Below are positions 1 through 11,300 of a stretch of 64,000 bases of DNA, piece by piece. Source of the stretch: Gnetum montanum (lineage: Eukaryota; Streptophyta; Gnetopsida; Gnetales; Gnetaceae). A program made the position numbers and the translations under genes. The stretch is taken from positions 115,080 to 179,079 of the forward strand of contig MNCI01014449.1 in NCBI GenBank assembly GCA_015680685.1. The letters run 5' to 3'. The notes beneath the pieces are model-generated. The model made no database searches and was not told the origin of the DNA. It worked only from the letters and a program-made list of their open reading frames with translations. The stretch's first letter is position 1, and each line of letters opens with the position of its first letter.

Positions 1-829
1 AACAAGAGTTAAAGTCTTAACCACAAGAATTTACCGAAAAGAAAACAATGTGTCAACCAAAATATATACTAATGATACAACCGACAATGAGGTGAATAAT
101 GGAGAGAGAATGATGGAAAGAAGAGAATGGAATGGAATCCCAAGAACAAGGTGGTGTACAGCCCCTTGTGTGTTTCATGATTAATGTGACTTAGTAAATC
201 CCATTCCAAGTCTGGTCTCAAACAAACCACATCCAGTGACTTCGCATTAATAAATTCGGCCAATCCATCCTCTTGAAGTAACAAGAATGCTTTCACCCAA
301 GAGCCACCACCATTTTGGCGAAACAAAGGAGGAAAGAATGGGAAGCGAAGAGGGCCTTAGTTAGAGCGAACATTTTTATTTTAGTTCCATAACCAATGCT
401 TGTAGCCCAAATGATTATTTTGTCTAAGGGGTGTGCTTTGAATTCTCACTTTTCACTTTTTCTTTTTGTTTTTTTGTTTTTATGCATGAGAACCACACCA
501 TGCAATGACTTTGTTATTTTTATTTACTCAGCTTCCTAATAATTGGCTAACATTGAAACAGTAAGAAAACTCAAGAAGAAAACATCCAAGCACCCAAGAG
601 AATGGCCAACACAAATGCATCAAGTTCCCTTGAAGTCACACCCTTTTCAATCCTTGAGTCCTTCTTTAGTTTGAGAAATGTCGAGTCACCGATTTGTTAT
701 AGTTCTTATTTAGAAAGGGATTGTACTTTTCCAAGCCAAGAGAGACCATAGGAACTTATGGATGTATGGATGAAGTGGACTCATTTCCTACCATATCAAA
801 AGAACATACCTTAGTATCAACATCATAAC
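1..829 (-). other. Post-pol noncoding region of element A
   Basis: There is no convincing gene here. The reverse complement matches the stretch of element E on both sides of its N gap (about 27290-27580 and 27844-27965), including a block ending in TTGAGTTTTC just before that gap. A carries about 430 bases where E has 263 Ns, so it shows what the gap holds. Unlike B, C, E and F, A passes almost directly from the integrase C-terminus into this block and lacks the internal polypurine tract. Confidence 0.7.
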
Positions 830-1987
830 TTAAAGGTAAAAACCAAACATTAGCAATCTTTGGAAAACAACCCCTTCCCACAATGTTTGAAATTTCATAC
901 GTTGTGGTACATGCGTGGGGTTCCAGTAAAGGACCTTGTCTCCTAGTTGGTACTTAACCTTTTGAATTTTTGAGTCATGACGTTGTTTGTTATGTGCCTT
1001 GTGTATCCCGTTTGATGACAGGGCAACCAATCAATTCTCGTCAAGAACGTTTAGAGATGCCAATCTTTGTCTTTGTGCTAGATCAAGATCAAGGTGGAGG
1101 TCACATGCCAGGGATAGTGTACGAAGCTCAGTTTGAATTGGAAGTTTTGGGAGTTTTTTGTAGGGAGAGTAGCCTGTAGGGAGTTTCCAAGTGGAGCAGT
1201 ATGCCCAGAGAGCATCGTTTAGTTTCGTGCTCCAATCTCGCCCAAATTTGCTAATTGTTCTTGTTAATATTCTCGTAATCTCCCGATTGGTGACCTCGAC
1301 TTGGCCATTAGCTTGGGGGTGATAAAGTGTGGTCAATTTATGTTCAACCCCTAAGTGTTGCATCAACTTGTGAAAGGTTGCACCCATAAAATGTGTTTCA
1401 TTATCAGAGATGAGTGCACGTGGCACACCAAACCTATTTACGATTTGTTGTTGTACAAATCGTGCAGTTGCAGACGATGTGCAATCTATTACATCAACTG
1501 CTTCAACCCATTTGGTTAAGTAGTCAACAACAACAATAATATAAGCTTTCCCATTGGACATCGATGTAATAGGCCCCATAAAATCTATTCCCCAAATATC
1601 AAAGGGTTCCAAGGGTTGAATCCATTGTTGTGGACCCTCCATTCTAATAGTCATTCCACCATCCCATTGACAGCGCTCATAGGATTGGACAAATTGATGG
1701 GCATCCCGAAATAGCGTTGGCCAGTAATATCCTGCAAGGAGGATCTTAATGGTCGTTCATCTCCCTACATAGTGGCCCCCATAGGGACCCTCATGAGCAT
1801 CCTGGAGAACTCTTAATTGATCCTCATCAGGTACATACCATCGAACCAAGCCATCAGGATAGAATTTATAGAGCTGTCCCTTGATTTCCATGAAGTACTT
1901 GGTTTTATGAAGAAATCGTTGCTTCTTCATAAAGTCCAACCCCTGTGGTGTTTGTTGGAAAAGGAGATAAGTAAGAATGCTACTATA
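830..1987 (-). pseudogene. Integrase of element A (broken)
   Basis: The integrase inserts retroelement cDNA into host DNA. An N-terminal H2C2 zinc region (about 1700-1940) is followed by the DDE core: the Asp of DFMGP, the Asp of ISDN and the Glu of GQVEVTNRE are all present. A C-terminal KVKYQLGDKVLYWNP stretch follows. Breaks: an in-frame TGA after HYVGR (near 1756), where element B has Arg, so probably CGA to TGA; a TGA after VLDEN (near 1030); and the first Cys of the zinc CxxC pair read as Tyr (SYERC, against CSCERC in element D). The sequence ISDNETHF carries Glu where D has Gly. The family call is firm; the copy cannot be functional as it stands. Confidence 0.9.
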
Positions 1988-3560
1988 CTAATTTGTTCTT
2001 GTGGGTTGGTTATTTATTACATCGGCAAAGAGGGTTTCATCAGGAAAATGATCAGATACGGAATATTCATCCTCTTTGTTATCCCAACGCAACCGAGATA
2101 AATGATCGGCAACTACGTTCTCGGTGCCCTTTCGATCTACTATTGTTAAATCAAACTCTTGAAGGATTACCAACCAACGTATAATACGAGGGCTAACCAT
2201 TGGCTTGTTCATAAGGAACCAAATTGCACTATGATCTGTATGAATGTACACTTTGTAGCCCAACACATAGTACCTAAATTTGTCCAGTGCAAACACTACA
2301 GCCATTAATTCCTTTTCAGTAGTTGTGTAGTTGAGTTGTGCACCAGCAATACTCTTACTCGCATAGTGGATGTAATAAGACATTTTTGTTCATCTAATTA
2401 TGTTAGTATGACTCCTAAAGCATAATTAGATGCATCGGTCATTATATGAAATGGTTTGGACCAGTCGGGGGCTTGTAGAATAGGGGTTTCCATGAGCCTT
2501 TGTTTTAGAGTTTGGAATGCTCGTTCACATTCCCTGGTCCATTCGAAAGGTGCATCTTTTTTCGTTAATTCTACCAATGATTTGGCAATCTTGGAGAAGT
2601 TCTCAATGAATCTCCTGTAGTAGCCAGTGTGTCCAAGGAATGACCAAATATCTTTGATCGTTTCTGGTTGTCGAGTGATTCCTTGGATAACCTTTACTTT
2701 TTCCGAGTCTACCCTTATTCCTGATTGCGAAATCTTATGCCCTAGTATTATGCCCTCTTGAACCATCAAATGGCTTTTCTACCAGTTGAGCTTTAGATTG
2801 GTTTCAACGCATCGTTTCAGCACTTGCTCTGATCGGTCTAGGGCTTGATCAAAGCTTGTCCCATAAGTGGATAAGTTGTCCATAAAGACTTCCACTCCGT
2901 TTTCTATCTGTTATTGAAATATGCTTAGGACTAAACATTGGAACATGGCGGGGGCATTACACAAGCCAAATGGCATTTGCTTATATGCGAACGTTCCCCA
3001 AGGATTAGTGAATGTTGTTTTGGCTTGATCCTCTGGTGCTATTTGTATTTGATTATATCCACTATACCCATCCAGAAAACTATAATAGCGATGCCCCACT
3101 ATAGTGTCCAAGACTTGGTTGACGAACAGCAACAGAAAATGATCCTTGAATGTTGCCATGTTTAGTAGCCTAAAATCTATACATACCCTCCATTTGCCTC
3201 CTTTCTTAGGCACCATTACTAGAGGACTAACCCATTCACTATCAGTAATGGGATATATGAACCCGGCCTTGAGGAGCTATTCTATCTCTTCTTTCACTAC
3301 TTGTTTCAATTTTGGGTTTAATTGCCTCTGTGGTTGCTTCCAAGGCTTCATGGAGGGGTCTGTGTAAATCCTATGCTGGCATATCCTAGGGTCTATTTCG
3401 GTTAGCTCGAGGTATGACCAGGCAAAGGCTTTTGACCATTTATTAATTACTTTCAATAGGCTTTCTTTTTTCTTGGGGAAAAGTTTTGCGTTGATAATTA
3501 CCGGTTTTCCATTTTCAAGGGTCATGTATTCCAAACCGGGGGGCAATGGTTTTAGATCTA
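1988..3560 (-). pseudogene. Reverse transcriptase and RNase H of element A (broken)
   Basis: This is the pol core that copies element RNA into DNA. The RT fingers/palm run from about 3560 to 2800: VPKKGGKWRVCIDFRLLN, then FLDGYSGYNQI (first catalytic Asp present), then the FGLCNAPAMFQ block. The YxDD box reads FMDN, so the last catalytic Asp is Asn. The RT connection (ILGHKISQSGI, FLGHTGYYRRFI) leads into RNase H with its three expected acidic sites (TDASNYALG, TTEKELMAV, IHTDHSA). Stops interrupt the frame after LSIFQ (near 2910) and around 2390. It sits between the protease and integrase in normal Ty3/gypsy order. Confidence 0.9.
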
Positions 3561-4330
3561 GGGGCTCTTGTCTAAATTCCTTAGGAATCTCCAACTTCCC
3601 CCAATTAATGGTTTCAAAGTTAAGGGCTGGAAGTTGGCAACGAACTTGCTCTAGTACATTTGTGCTTTCAATGTAAGCACTAGTTATCCCCTCAGCTAGT
3701 TCCATGCATGTTATCGAATTGCTCCCTTGATCAGCCATCAGCCACTGGGTGCTTTCTTGTTGTGTGGTTGCTACATATAGGCACTTTTGTATGTTAATAT
3801 CTTGTGCACACCGATTGCATGCAGGCAATGTTAAACTTCGCATCATCCATGATTTCTGCACGCAATGGCACCCTATGTCACTATATGCGATGCATGAAAC
3901 TCTCTTCCTCTCAATCTTCCCAAAAGCATTTTTCTTGGATATTTCTAGGGAAAGATTGTGGATTCCTAGGTGTGCATCAATTGTACTCAGCCATGCCCTT
4001 CCCATTATTATTGAGAAATCCCCTTTGTCATTGTTTATTTGGATCACCAGGAAATCAACTGGGTATGCCTAACCACCCACAGTGGTAACAATGTCCTCAA
4101 CCTGTCCCAAAGGAATAGTGATGGATTGGTCAACCAGCTCTAAGTGAATATTGCTCTTCTTGAGTGGAGGCAGGTTCCAGGTTTTATACAATTCTTGTGA
4201 GATTAAGTTAACTCCGGAAACTGAGTCAAGAAGAGCCTTATGAGGTTCATTCCCAATGACCTAAAGATAAATTAGGGGGCTCCTAGGATCAGATAATTTC
4301 TTGGGAAGGTGGCCTACCTTAATCTAGTTG
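3561..4330 (-). pseudogene. Aspartic protease of element A and linker to RT (broken)
   Basis: A retropepsin-like protease cleaves the Gag-Pol polyprotein. Read on the minus strand, the active-site region near 4225 is LLDSVSGVNL; the family expects DSG or DTG, so the Gly is Val. It is followed by NLISQELYKTWNLPP, by HLELVDQSITIPLG and, after a TAG stop near 4072, by the second conserved block IIMGRAWLSTIDAHLGI. From about 3930 a family-specific linker (SCIAYSDIG, a Cys-rich NRCAQDINIQKCLYVA) leads into RT. The same layout is seen in E and D. Confidence 0.8.
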
Positions 4331-6362
4331 GTTACAGTACGTGTTAACATAACCGTGTGCATTGGGCATGATCTTTTGTTTGAAGGGAGTCTCGAAACCG
4401 TATTTGGTATGACAATGTTTAGATGTTCAACCGCTTGTGAGGGTGAGGGCTTAGTTGGATTGTTGGTTCTGAAGAAAGGTCTTTTTGGCATAAAATTGTC
4501 AGGACCAACTGAGGATTGAGGATTGGAAGCCCTCGTAACATTGGGTTGTTACAGTTGAGTGGGAAATACCCTTGCCATTGTTGGAGTGGTTGGTGGTGGA
4601 GCTACTGGTGTGAGAGGTGCGGATGGATTTGGAGGATGGTACACATGTGGAGTGTCCCTTCTGGGGGGAAGTCTGATAATATTCTTGAACTGGGTAGTGA
4701 CGTTGTGGAGTTGCGTAACCCATAGAGTCACTTGGAGGAATTGGCTACTGCACGTAGTAGCCATAAGGATCGGGTTGTTGGTAAGGGTATTGTTGCCTAG
4801 GCGGTGGCATCCCCCATGACTATGGGTGTTGCCACTGCTGATGTTATCCAATGGTTTGTGGTGGAGTTCCACTTGGATAGTATGTTAACAGTTGGTGGAA
4901 CTGCCTTGGGTTACCTTGGGGATAAGGTAACCTTCGGGGTGCTTATCGTCTGTTAAGTTTTGGGTTGAGTGCATACATCCCAGACTCTTGTAGATGTGAG
5001 ATGATTGGACAAAATCCCTTAGGATGGTCATATTGGTAGATCTCACATCCATCGTCATCGTCTATGTCAGAATCCACAACCTCATCGAAGATAGTAATTT
5101 TTCCCTTACCCTTGTTATGTGCAGGGCCTGAATCTCTCCGCTTTTCTTGTCTTTGTCACTACTTCGTTCCACCTTAGACTCCTCTATGATTTTTAGGACA
5201 ATTTCAAGTCTAGAGTCTAAGGAATCCCACAAGTGATCCACCTTAGTTGATACTTCTGTTGTTAGCTTTTGAACTGGCAAGGTTTTTCTGTTCACTAACT
5301 CTTCGAGTGGTGACTCATCCTCCTCATCACAAAATCTCACTTCCTTCTTTCGAAGGGAAGGATCGTGATTATATTCTTTCACGCTCTCTCTTTTTCGTAG
5401 TTCACCTTCTTCTTTGGCTACTTGCTCCAACAATCGATGAATTTCATGGGCTCTAAGTTTTGATAGTCTCCCTTGGGCATAAGTCCCAAGGGTTCTCCTA
5501 GTCCCATGTCTTAGCCCATCTACGATGTGGCGAAGTTGGTCCCATTGTGTGTAACCATGGCCCGGGCAACGATGTAGCAATGCATAGTATCGGCCCATGG
5601 CAGCATCCAAGGGTTCTTGATTACCTTGCTTCCATCCTTGGATCTAGTTACGCAAGTTAGACACTCTGGAGTACGTTTGATATTTATCGTTGAAGAGTTC
5701 TAACATTGTACTCCACCTCCTAATGGTTTTCGGTTCTAAGGACTAGTACCAACTCTCTGCTTCCTTGATGAGCATCCTGGGAAACAACTTTAGTTTTGGA
5801 CACTCATTCTCTATGTTTTGCAAGGTGCAGGCATCATGGAATTCCTGTAAATGATTTTGCAGATCTGCATTGTAACCCCCCTCAAAGTGTGGGATATTAT
5901 TCATGTTTAAGTGCTTGATCTGGCTATTTCTTTGATGCCTTGTCGGTATTCTCATTGCCTCCATTATATCTAGCATACTTCGGGTTGCAAGTAGGGGCTC
6001 ATCATGATCATCTCTTTCATGATGTCTGTGATGTCTACGTTGTTCCCTACTTTCCCTTCGTTCATGCCCTTGTCCTCGCTCTCGACTCTCTCGTCGAGGT
6101 CTCTCATTTTGTTTACCTATATCCTCATCGTTATGCTCTTGATGGCTGCGCCCAGATGTGGAAGGAGAGGGTGAATGGTGTGATGAAGGAGAAGAAGAAG
6201 GGGAACCATCGCCATGACGATGTTTCTTACCTTCTCTTCGGCTGCTACGGCCCCGATCGTGATGACGATCCAAGTGCCCGTCCTTGTCATGTGTTTTCGC
6301 TCCCTTAGTGAACAGTTGGCATTCATAGGGATCAGAACAAGGGTTGTGTATTGCGGAGCCTA
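4331..6362 (-). pseudogene. Gag of element A (5'-truncated, broken)
   Basis: Gag is the capsid/nucleocapsid protein. On the minus strand an Arg/Ser/His/Glu/Asp-rich segment (about 6270-6000, with RRESRERGQ and RRESREQRR) precedes a Retrotrans_gag-like capsid region (about 5930-5480: NNIPHFEGGYNADLQNHL, EFHDACTLQNIENE, LFPRMLIKEAESWY, ELFNDKYQ, GYYTQ-like, GLRHGTRRTLGTYAQG). A CCHC-like motif lies near 5005-5055, but its second Cys is Tyr. A Pro/Gln/Ser-rich linker runs to about 4500. Stops include a TAG after EAESWY, where E has Trp. The first roughly 150 codons, present in E, are absent. Confidence 0.85.
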
Positions 6363-6895
6363 GTGATAATGCGGAAGATGGTACAAATGAGGATTCTAAC
6401 CCTATGGATTCTTTAGTACACTAGCAACCATAATGATTTAAAAATTAGTTAAAGCATCTAAGACTGGTAGAGTTAGAACATGTAAATGACATGACAATGA
6501 AAAGGCTTAGAAATGGAAAAATGTTTATTGCAAAATATTGTTCTAATTTGACTAATTTAGAATTTATATTTGATAGAAATGGACCCATGAGTATGCAAGA
6601 GGCTATGCAAAATAAAGATTGGTATGATGCAATAAAGGTAGAAAATAATATGTTGATGAAAAATGGTACCGAGAACTAGTGAAGAGTTCATCACCAATGA
6701 AAATATTAATAAGTAAATGGGTCTCTCATATAAAAAGAAAAGTTAATAACATAGTGAATAAATATGAGATTTTTTTGGTTATAAGAGGTTTTCACAAAGA
6801 CAAGACATTGATTATAAGGAAACATTCACACCCACTGTAAAGCAACAAATGATATAGTGTATATTGTCCTTAGGAACTTCTTACCATTGGAAGCT
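6363..6895 (+). pseudogene. Ty1/copia reverse transcriptase remnant, left part
   Basis: The plus strand encodes the start of a copia-type RT: EAMQNKDWYDAIKVE followed by an NML.KNGT block, then ILISKWVSHIKRK, a VIRGF motif and DIDYKETFTPTVK, ending in LGTSYHWKL. Frame changes (near 6670 and 6790) and a TAG break it. Element B is inserted directly after LGTSYHWKL, and copia coding resumes at 37098. The YVDD part lies in that right fragment. The element boundaries are not visible. Confidence 0.8.
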
Positions 6896-7775
6896 TAATG
6901 AGTTCTAAATAGACATGTTGCGTTGACAGGCATGCATCAATGCAACCTCATGAACGTAACCCCATCGACGCATGGTTACATGCACCGATGCTAATGTAGG
7001 CGAAGCCTATATAAATGCAACTGCCACTCGCATTGATGACATTCGAAGTTAGTAGCATAGCGAAGCCCTTGTAATTTAGTTTCTCCAAAGTTAGAATATT
7101 TTTCCTCTGAGTGCCCGTAGTGTGAATTAAAAAGATTGTATGGATCTTTATTCAAACATCATGTACCTAAACACACTGGCATGAAGGGCAATAAAGACAA
7201 TATTTGTAATATTCATTACAACACTTGGATTAATTTAATCTTTTTTATTTGCACTCTACTTTTAATGTACTTTACTTTCATGATTTTAATTAGTAAGATA
7301 TTTAATCATAAATATGTAAGTATGACCATCTCGAGCATAAAATATTGCACTTGGTATCCCAATAGTGGATATTTGGTATTCCCAGTAATATCTACTTGGT
7401 AACCTAATAGTATTAATATAAGTTCAGGATGTGTATGGTAAGTGGGAACGACTACTTATGTTAGGATAGTTTGTCATTAGAATAGCTAAGTAGTTAAATA
7501 GTTAATTATTAAATCTTCATTTACTCACCTAGCCCTTAGGATAAAAATATATAAAAACACTTATAAAAAATACACATCATGTGCCTTAACCCACATTTAA
7601 CCATATGAATTGATAGCACAAGTGTGAGTTAAGAAGACAACGATCATACAACCCTTTGCTTCATAGTTTAGGACTATAGGTAGACTTAGGAACTAAGTGC
7701 ATGGAATTTGACCAAATTGCTAGTATACGCTTGTGGTTTGTATGGTTGGGTATAGGGAATACATGCTATTCATCA
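6896..7775 (+). repeat. 5' LTR of element B
   Basis: It begins TAATGAG, a mutated TGATGAG, and ends CATCA. It aligns with the 3' LTR at 36399-37097 from TGAGTTCTAAATAGA onward. It contains a TATA box (7008-7016), a likely poly(A) signal (GGCAATAAAGAC, near 7187) and the repeated CTTGGTATCCCA / GGTATTCCCAGTA block at about 7351-7410 that recurs in the other LTR families. Confidence 0.9.
6910..7016 (+). promoter_or_regulatory. U3 promoter of element B LTR
   Basis: The TATA box CTATATAAAT lies at 7007-7016. Upstream are repeated GTTGAC, ATCGACGCAT and ATGCATCAATGCA half-sites that form imperfect inverted repeats. In the 3' LTR the equivalent stretch reads ATGTTGACGCAGCCCTGTTA, closely related to the DNA upstream of B's internal TATA at 31847. 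Confidence 0.6.
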
Positions 7776-7776
7776 T

Positions 7777-7794
7777 TGGCACCATTGGTAGGGA
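7777..7794 (+). other. Primer binding site of element B (tRNA-Asp type)
   Basis: TGGCACCATTGGTAGGGA lies one base after the LTR end. It is a degraded match to the complement of the plant tRNA-Asp 3' end, TGGCGCCGTTGCCGGGGA, from established knowledge. Element E has a closer match. Confidence 0.75.
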
Positions 7795-7889
7795 CATATC
7801 TTGACTAAGTGTGCTAATTAGGAGTAAAATGTGATTCATATAAAGGTGTTGTTAAAAATATTAAGGTATACTTATTATTTAACACTAAT

Positions 7890-10400
7890 ATGGCTTCTTC
7901 TCACATGTATGAATCTCGACCACATATAGGAGAATCCAATCAACAACAAGGAATATCAAAGAAACCCCAAAAATTGAGGATTGTCTATTCTTATCCATAT
8001 CATTATAAACCAAGTTTCATTTTCATTCTTCATCGAGATGAACAAATGTGCTGAAAGGACATGGAAGGCAACATTATGTTTCCGCTAGATCGATCTATTC
8101 TTACCATGTTGATGACCAATCTCATCAGGCTAGGCATCGCTACACTTAATTCAAAATGCAAAGTCCAAGACTACACCTAAAAAACTATTGGCCCACTAAT
8201 GCCTAGTGAAAGAAAGATTGGCACATGGAAGCATGATATGAGGCCTCTAAGAGTAAGAGGACCTTAATAGATTTATTCTTGCAATAGCACAAAGAGGGTA
8301 AGGATTTCTTTTTTGGCTAATCCTAATACATAGATTCTCCTTCTTTCTTTAATGAGAAGGCCCTTAACCAAAGGTTATAGTCAAATTTGAAGAACCTTGG
8401 TGATGGGAAGATAGGGTCTCAGGACTAGGGGGCCTTAAAGGACAAACATCCTTTCCATTCATTTAAGGGTAAGGATAATGATCAGAAGAAAGATAAAGAA
8501 AAGCACAAGGATCAAGGTAGGGACTAAAGGAGAGACACTAGCAGACATTGTACCTCTAGTTCTCCATCTTTACGCTCATCATCCTCTTCATCTTCATCAT
8601 CAAATTCTAATAGAAATAGGAGCCAAGGAAAAAGGAGAGCCAATAGAGATTGGGATGGGGATAAATGGCAGGATAGAGATGAATATAGATCCTGCCAGGA
8701 TGATCAAGACCAGTGACAAAGACAACCACAAGGGGGAGAAGAGTGTCATAGGGAATGAAACCACATCAAAACTCATCATATGAATCATGGCCATGAAAGG
8801 GGCCATCGTGATTATCATAACTATGATGAGCCTTTACTCATTACCATTAACATGCTTAACATTTCAAAGGCAATAAGAATTCTAACTAGGCATTAGAAAG
8901 ATAACAAAATTAAAAGGTTGAATATGAACAGTATCTTCAAATTTGAGGGATAATATAATTCAGATCCTTCAAATGATCTCTAAGCATTTCATGATTCTTG
9001 TGCCTTGAAAAACATAGAGAATGAATGGAAGAAGCTCAAATTGTTCCCAAGGGCACTCACTAAGGAAGAAAAAAATTGGTACCAGTCCTTGGAACTTGAA
9101 TCCATTTTCCAATGGAGTACTATGTTGGAAATATTCAACAATAAGTACTAAATGTAATCTAGAATATCTAACTTGTGAAGAAAAATCCAAGGATGGAAGC
9201 AGGAAAATCATGAGTCCTTGAATGTGGCCTTGGGTAGGTAGTACTCTCTATTGTATGGATGCCCAGGCCATGGATACTCCCGCAAGGAACAACTTCACCA
9301 TATTGTAGATGGGCTAGAAATAAGAATAGGGAAACCATTGGGGTCTATGTCCAAGAAAGACTTTTTGAAATGCAGGCCCATTAGATTCAAAGACTAATAG
9401 ATGATGTGGCTAAAGAAAAAGGGGAGCTAAAAAAGCATGAAAGTGTAGAGGAGTATAATAGGCATCCCTTCATTTAGAAAAGGGAGATGCCTTTCATGAC
9501 TCAAAGGGGAACACACCACTTGATGAAATGGTGTAAAGAAAGACCTTGTCGATACAAAAATCTGTTGTAGAGATATTGGCCAAGGCAAATGAAATGTGGG
9601 ACTCCTTAGATGAGAAGTTCCAAATAGCTCTAAAAATTACAAAGGAAAGAACAAACTAAGGGAGTAGTGGTCGAAGAAAAAACAAGGATACAAAGAAGAA
9701 TTACTATCAGAAAAATGGTAAAGTTGTAGCAATCGAAGAGGTTGTAGATTTTGAAATAGATGGTGAAGGATGTAACATTTGTCACTATGAACATCCCAAG
9801 GGATGTTTCCCTATTGTGTCACATCTACAAGAATTTGGGGTGTATGCTTTGAATCCAAAATTAGCATTGGTTGCCTTATCCACAAGGCAACTACATCCAA
9901 CAATTCTACTAGTCAATGTATTATTCAAGTGGAGCACCTCCTCAACCTTAAGAGCAGTACTAGCAATTGGTAACACCCACAGTCATGGGGGATGCCACCA
10001 CCATAGTAGTAATATTCTTACAAGTAGCTAGATCCTTATGGATACTATGTCTAAAAACCTATATCCACTCATGATTCATCTAGCCATATTTCCTTCTCTC
10101 ACCACTACTACCCTCTGGAATATTATAGAGCACCTTATCTAAGGGGGAGTCTACTTTCCCTTTCCATCCTTTATTTCCCTTAATAGCTTTTGCACCATCT
10201 ACTATCATACCCTTGCAACCTGCTTAACCTATTTAGGGAAAAATTCCATCACAGCCACAATAGCAAAATGCCATGAGGATAGTAAATTTACAACTAGATA
10301 TTCATTTGAGTGGTTTTGAATAAAAACCTCATAAGAGACCATTCTTTAGAACAAACAACATCACGAAACCCTTGTAAACATTCATGGTTATTAACCCTAC
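7890..10400 (+). pseudogene. Gag of element B (broken)
   Basis: The ATG at 7890 (MASSHMYES) aligns with the gag start of E (MSSSSHKS). An N-terminal block (VYSYPYHYKPSFIFILH, then a MEGNIMFP block) matches E's VVYTHPDEYVLDFTFILH. A charged Arg/Asp/His-rich segment lies near 8480-8810. The capsid region is at about 8915-9330 (the NSIFKFEG, DSCALKNIENEW, LFPRALTKE and GYSRKEQLHHIVDGL equivalents). The CCHC-like motif CNICHYEHPKGC is at 9772-9807, followed by a low-complexity Pro/Gln linker. It has many TAG/TAA/TGA stops and frameshifts and is non-functional. Confidence 0.8.
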
Positions 10401-11300
10401 CTTCTCTACCTATGAAATTATACTTGAGTTGCATTCAAATCAAAGGACTTCTAATGTCCATATTGTTAAGTTGATCCATGCGGTCGCAAATTAGATAAAG
10501 GTTGATTAGCTTCTTAGGAAACAATTTGATCTTGGGAGTCCTCTCATCTATTTGCAAATTTCATGGAATGATTTATGTAAAGCTTTTTTTAACTTAGTTT
10601 TTGGGATGAACTTAATCTTCCAAGAAATTTATAAGATCTAGAACCTACCTCCTCTTAAGAAAAGAAATATCATATTAGAGCTGGTAGATTAGTCCATCAT
10701 TGTTCCTTTGAAAGTAGTGAAGGACATTATGGCCACCATTTTTGGGTGGTCCTAACTTTTAGATTTCCTTGTAATTCATATGGAGAATTGGAAAGGAAAT
10801 TTCCCTATCATTATGGGAAGCGCATGGCTAAGTACTATAGATGCCAAAATGTGGATTCAAGATCTTTCCTTGAAAATCTCCAAGAAAATGAATTTGGCAA
10901 GAGAGAGAAGAAAAGAGTTACATGTATCACATATAATGACATAAGGTACCATTGCATGTAGAGAATATGGATAGTGAAAGGTACATCAACCCTAGCATGT
11001 AATCACTGTGTCAAAACAACAATAATTTAGAAGTGCATGTATGCAGTAGCCATAAACTACGAAGGTATCCATTGGCTAACAACATATCTTCAAACTGAAT
11101 CTACCATATGCATGGAACCACTAGAGAGCCCCATGAGTGCCCATATTTAGAACATGAATTAAATGAAGCAACTCCATCACCAACTCTCCTACACATAAAG
11201 TGAAATGGATTGGGGAGAGTTGGAAATCCTTGATCACTTTAAGCAGGAGCCCCTTGAATTGAAAGCTTTGGAGAGTTGGCCCCTTGAATTGAAAGATTTC
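10401..11300 (+). pseudogene. Aspartic protease and linker of element B (broken)
   Basis: Similarity to A and E is recognisable: the region around 10500-10700 corresponds to the retropepsin start, but the active-site triplet is unreadable (the sequence reads as LSLVFGMNLI in the closest frame). The second block SLENLQENEFGKREKKRV with CITYNDIRYHCM (10840-10961) and the following Cys-rich linker to RT are clear. Only frame fragments remain. Confidence 0.65.

Larger units (their letters stand above)
1..6362 (-). mobile_element. Element A: truncated Ty3/gypsy (Athila/Tat-like) retrotransposon
   Basis: Read on the minus strand, the order is gag, protease, reverse transcriptase, RNase H, integrase, then post-pol noncoding DNA, which is the Ty3/gypsy order. 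The element enters the window within its post-pol region, so its 3' LTR is off the left edge. Its right end stops inside the N-terminal part of gag: similarity to element E fades near 6362, and Ty1/copia-derived sequence follows on the plus strand. The 5' LTR, primer site and gag start are therefore missing. It is the best preserved pol in the window, although it has several stops and changed catalytic residues. Confidence 0.9.

Noticed and set aside
4549-4872. 107-codon minus-strand frame with His/Thr/Pro-rich sequence as a gene
   Set aside because: Shifted frame of the Pro/Gln-rich Gag-protease linker, seen likewise in E (25569-25841) and D (50150-50473).
8478-8783. 101-codon Lys/Ile-rich frame in B
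   Set aside because: Alternative frame of the charged gag region, homologous to the gag frame in A and E.
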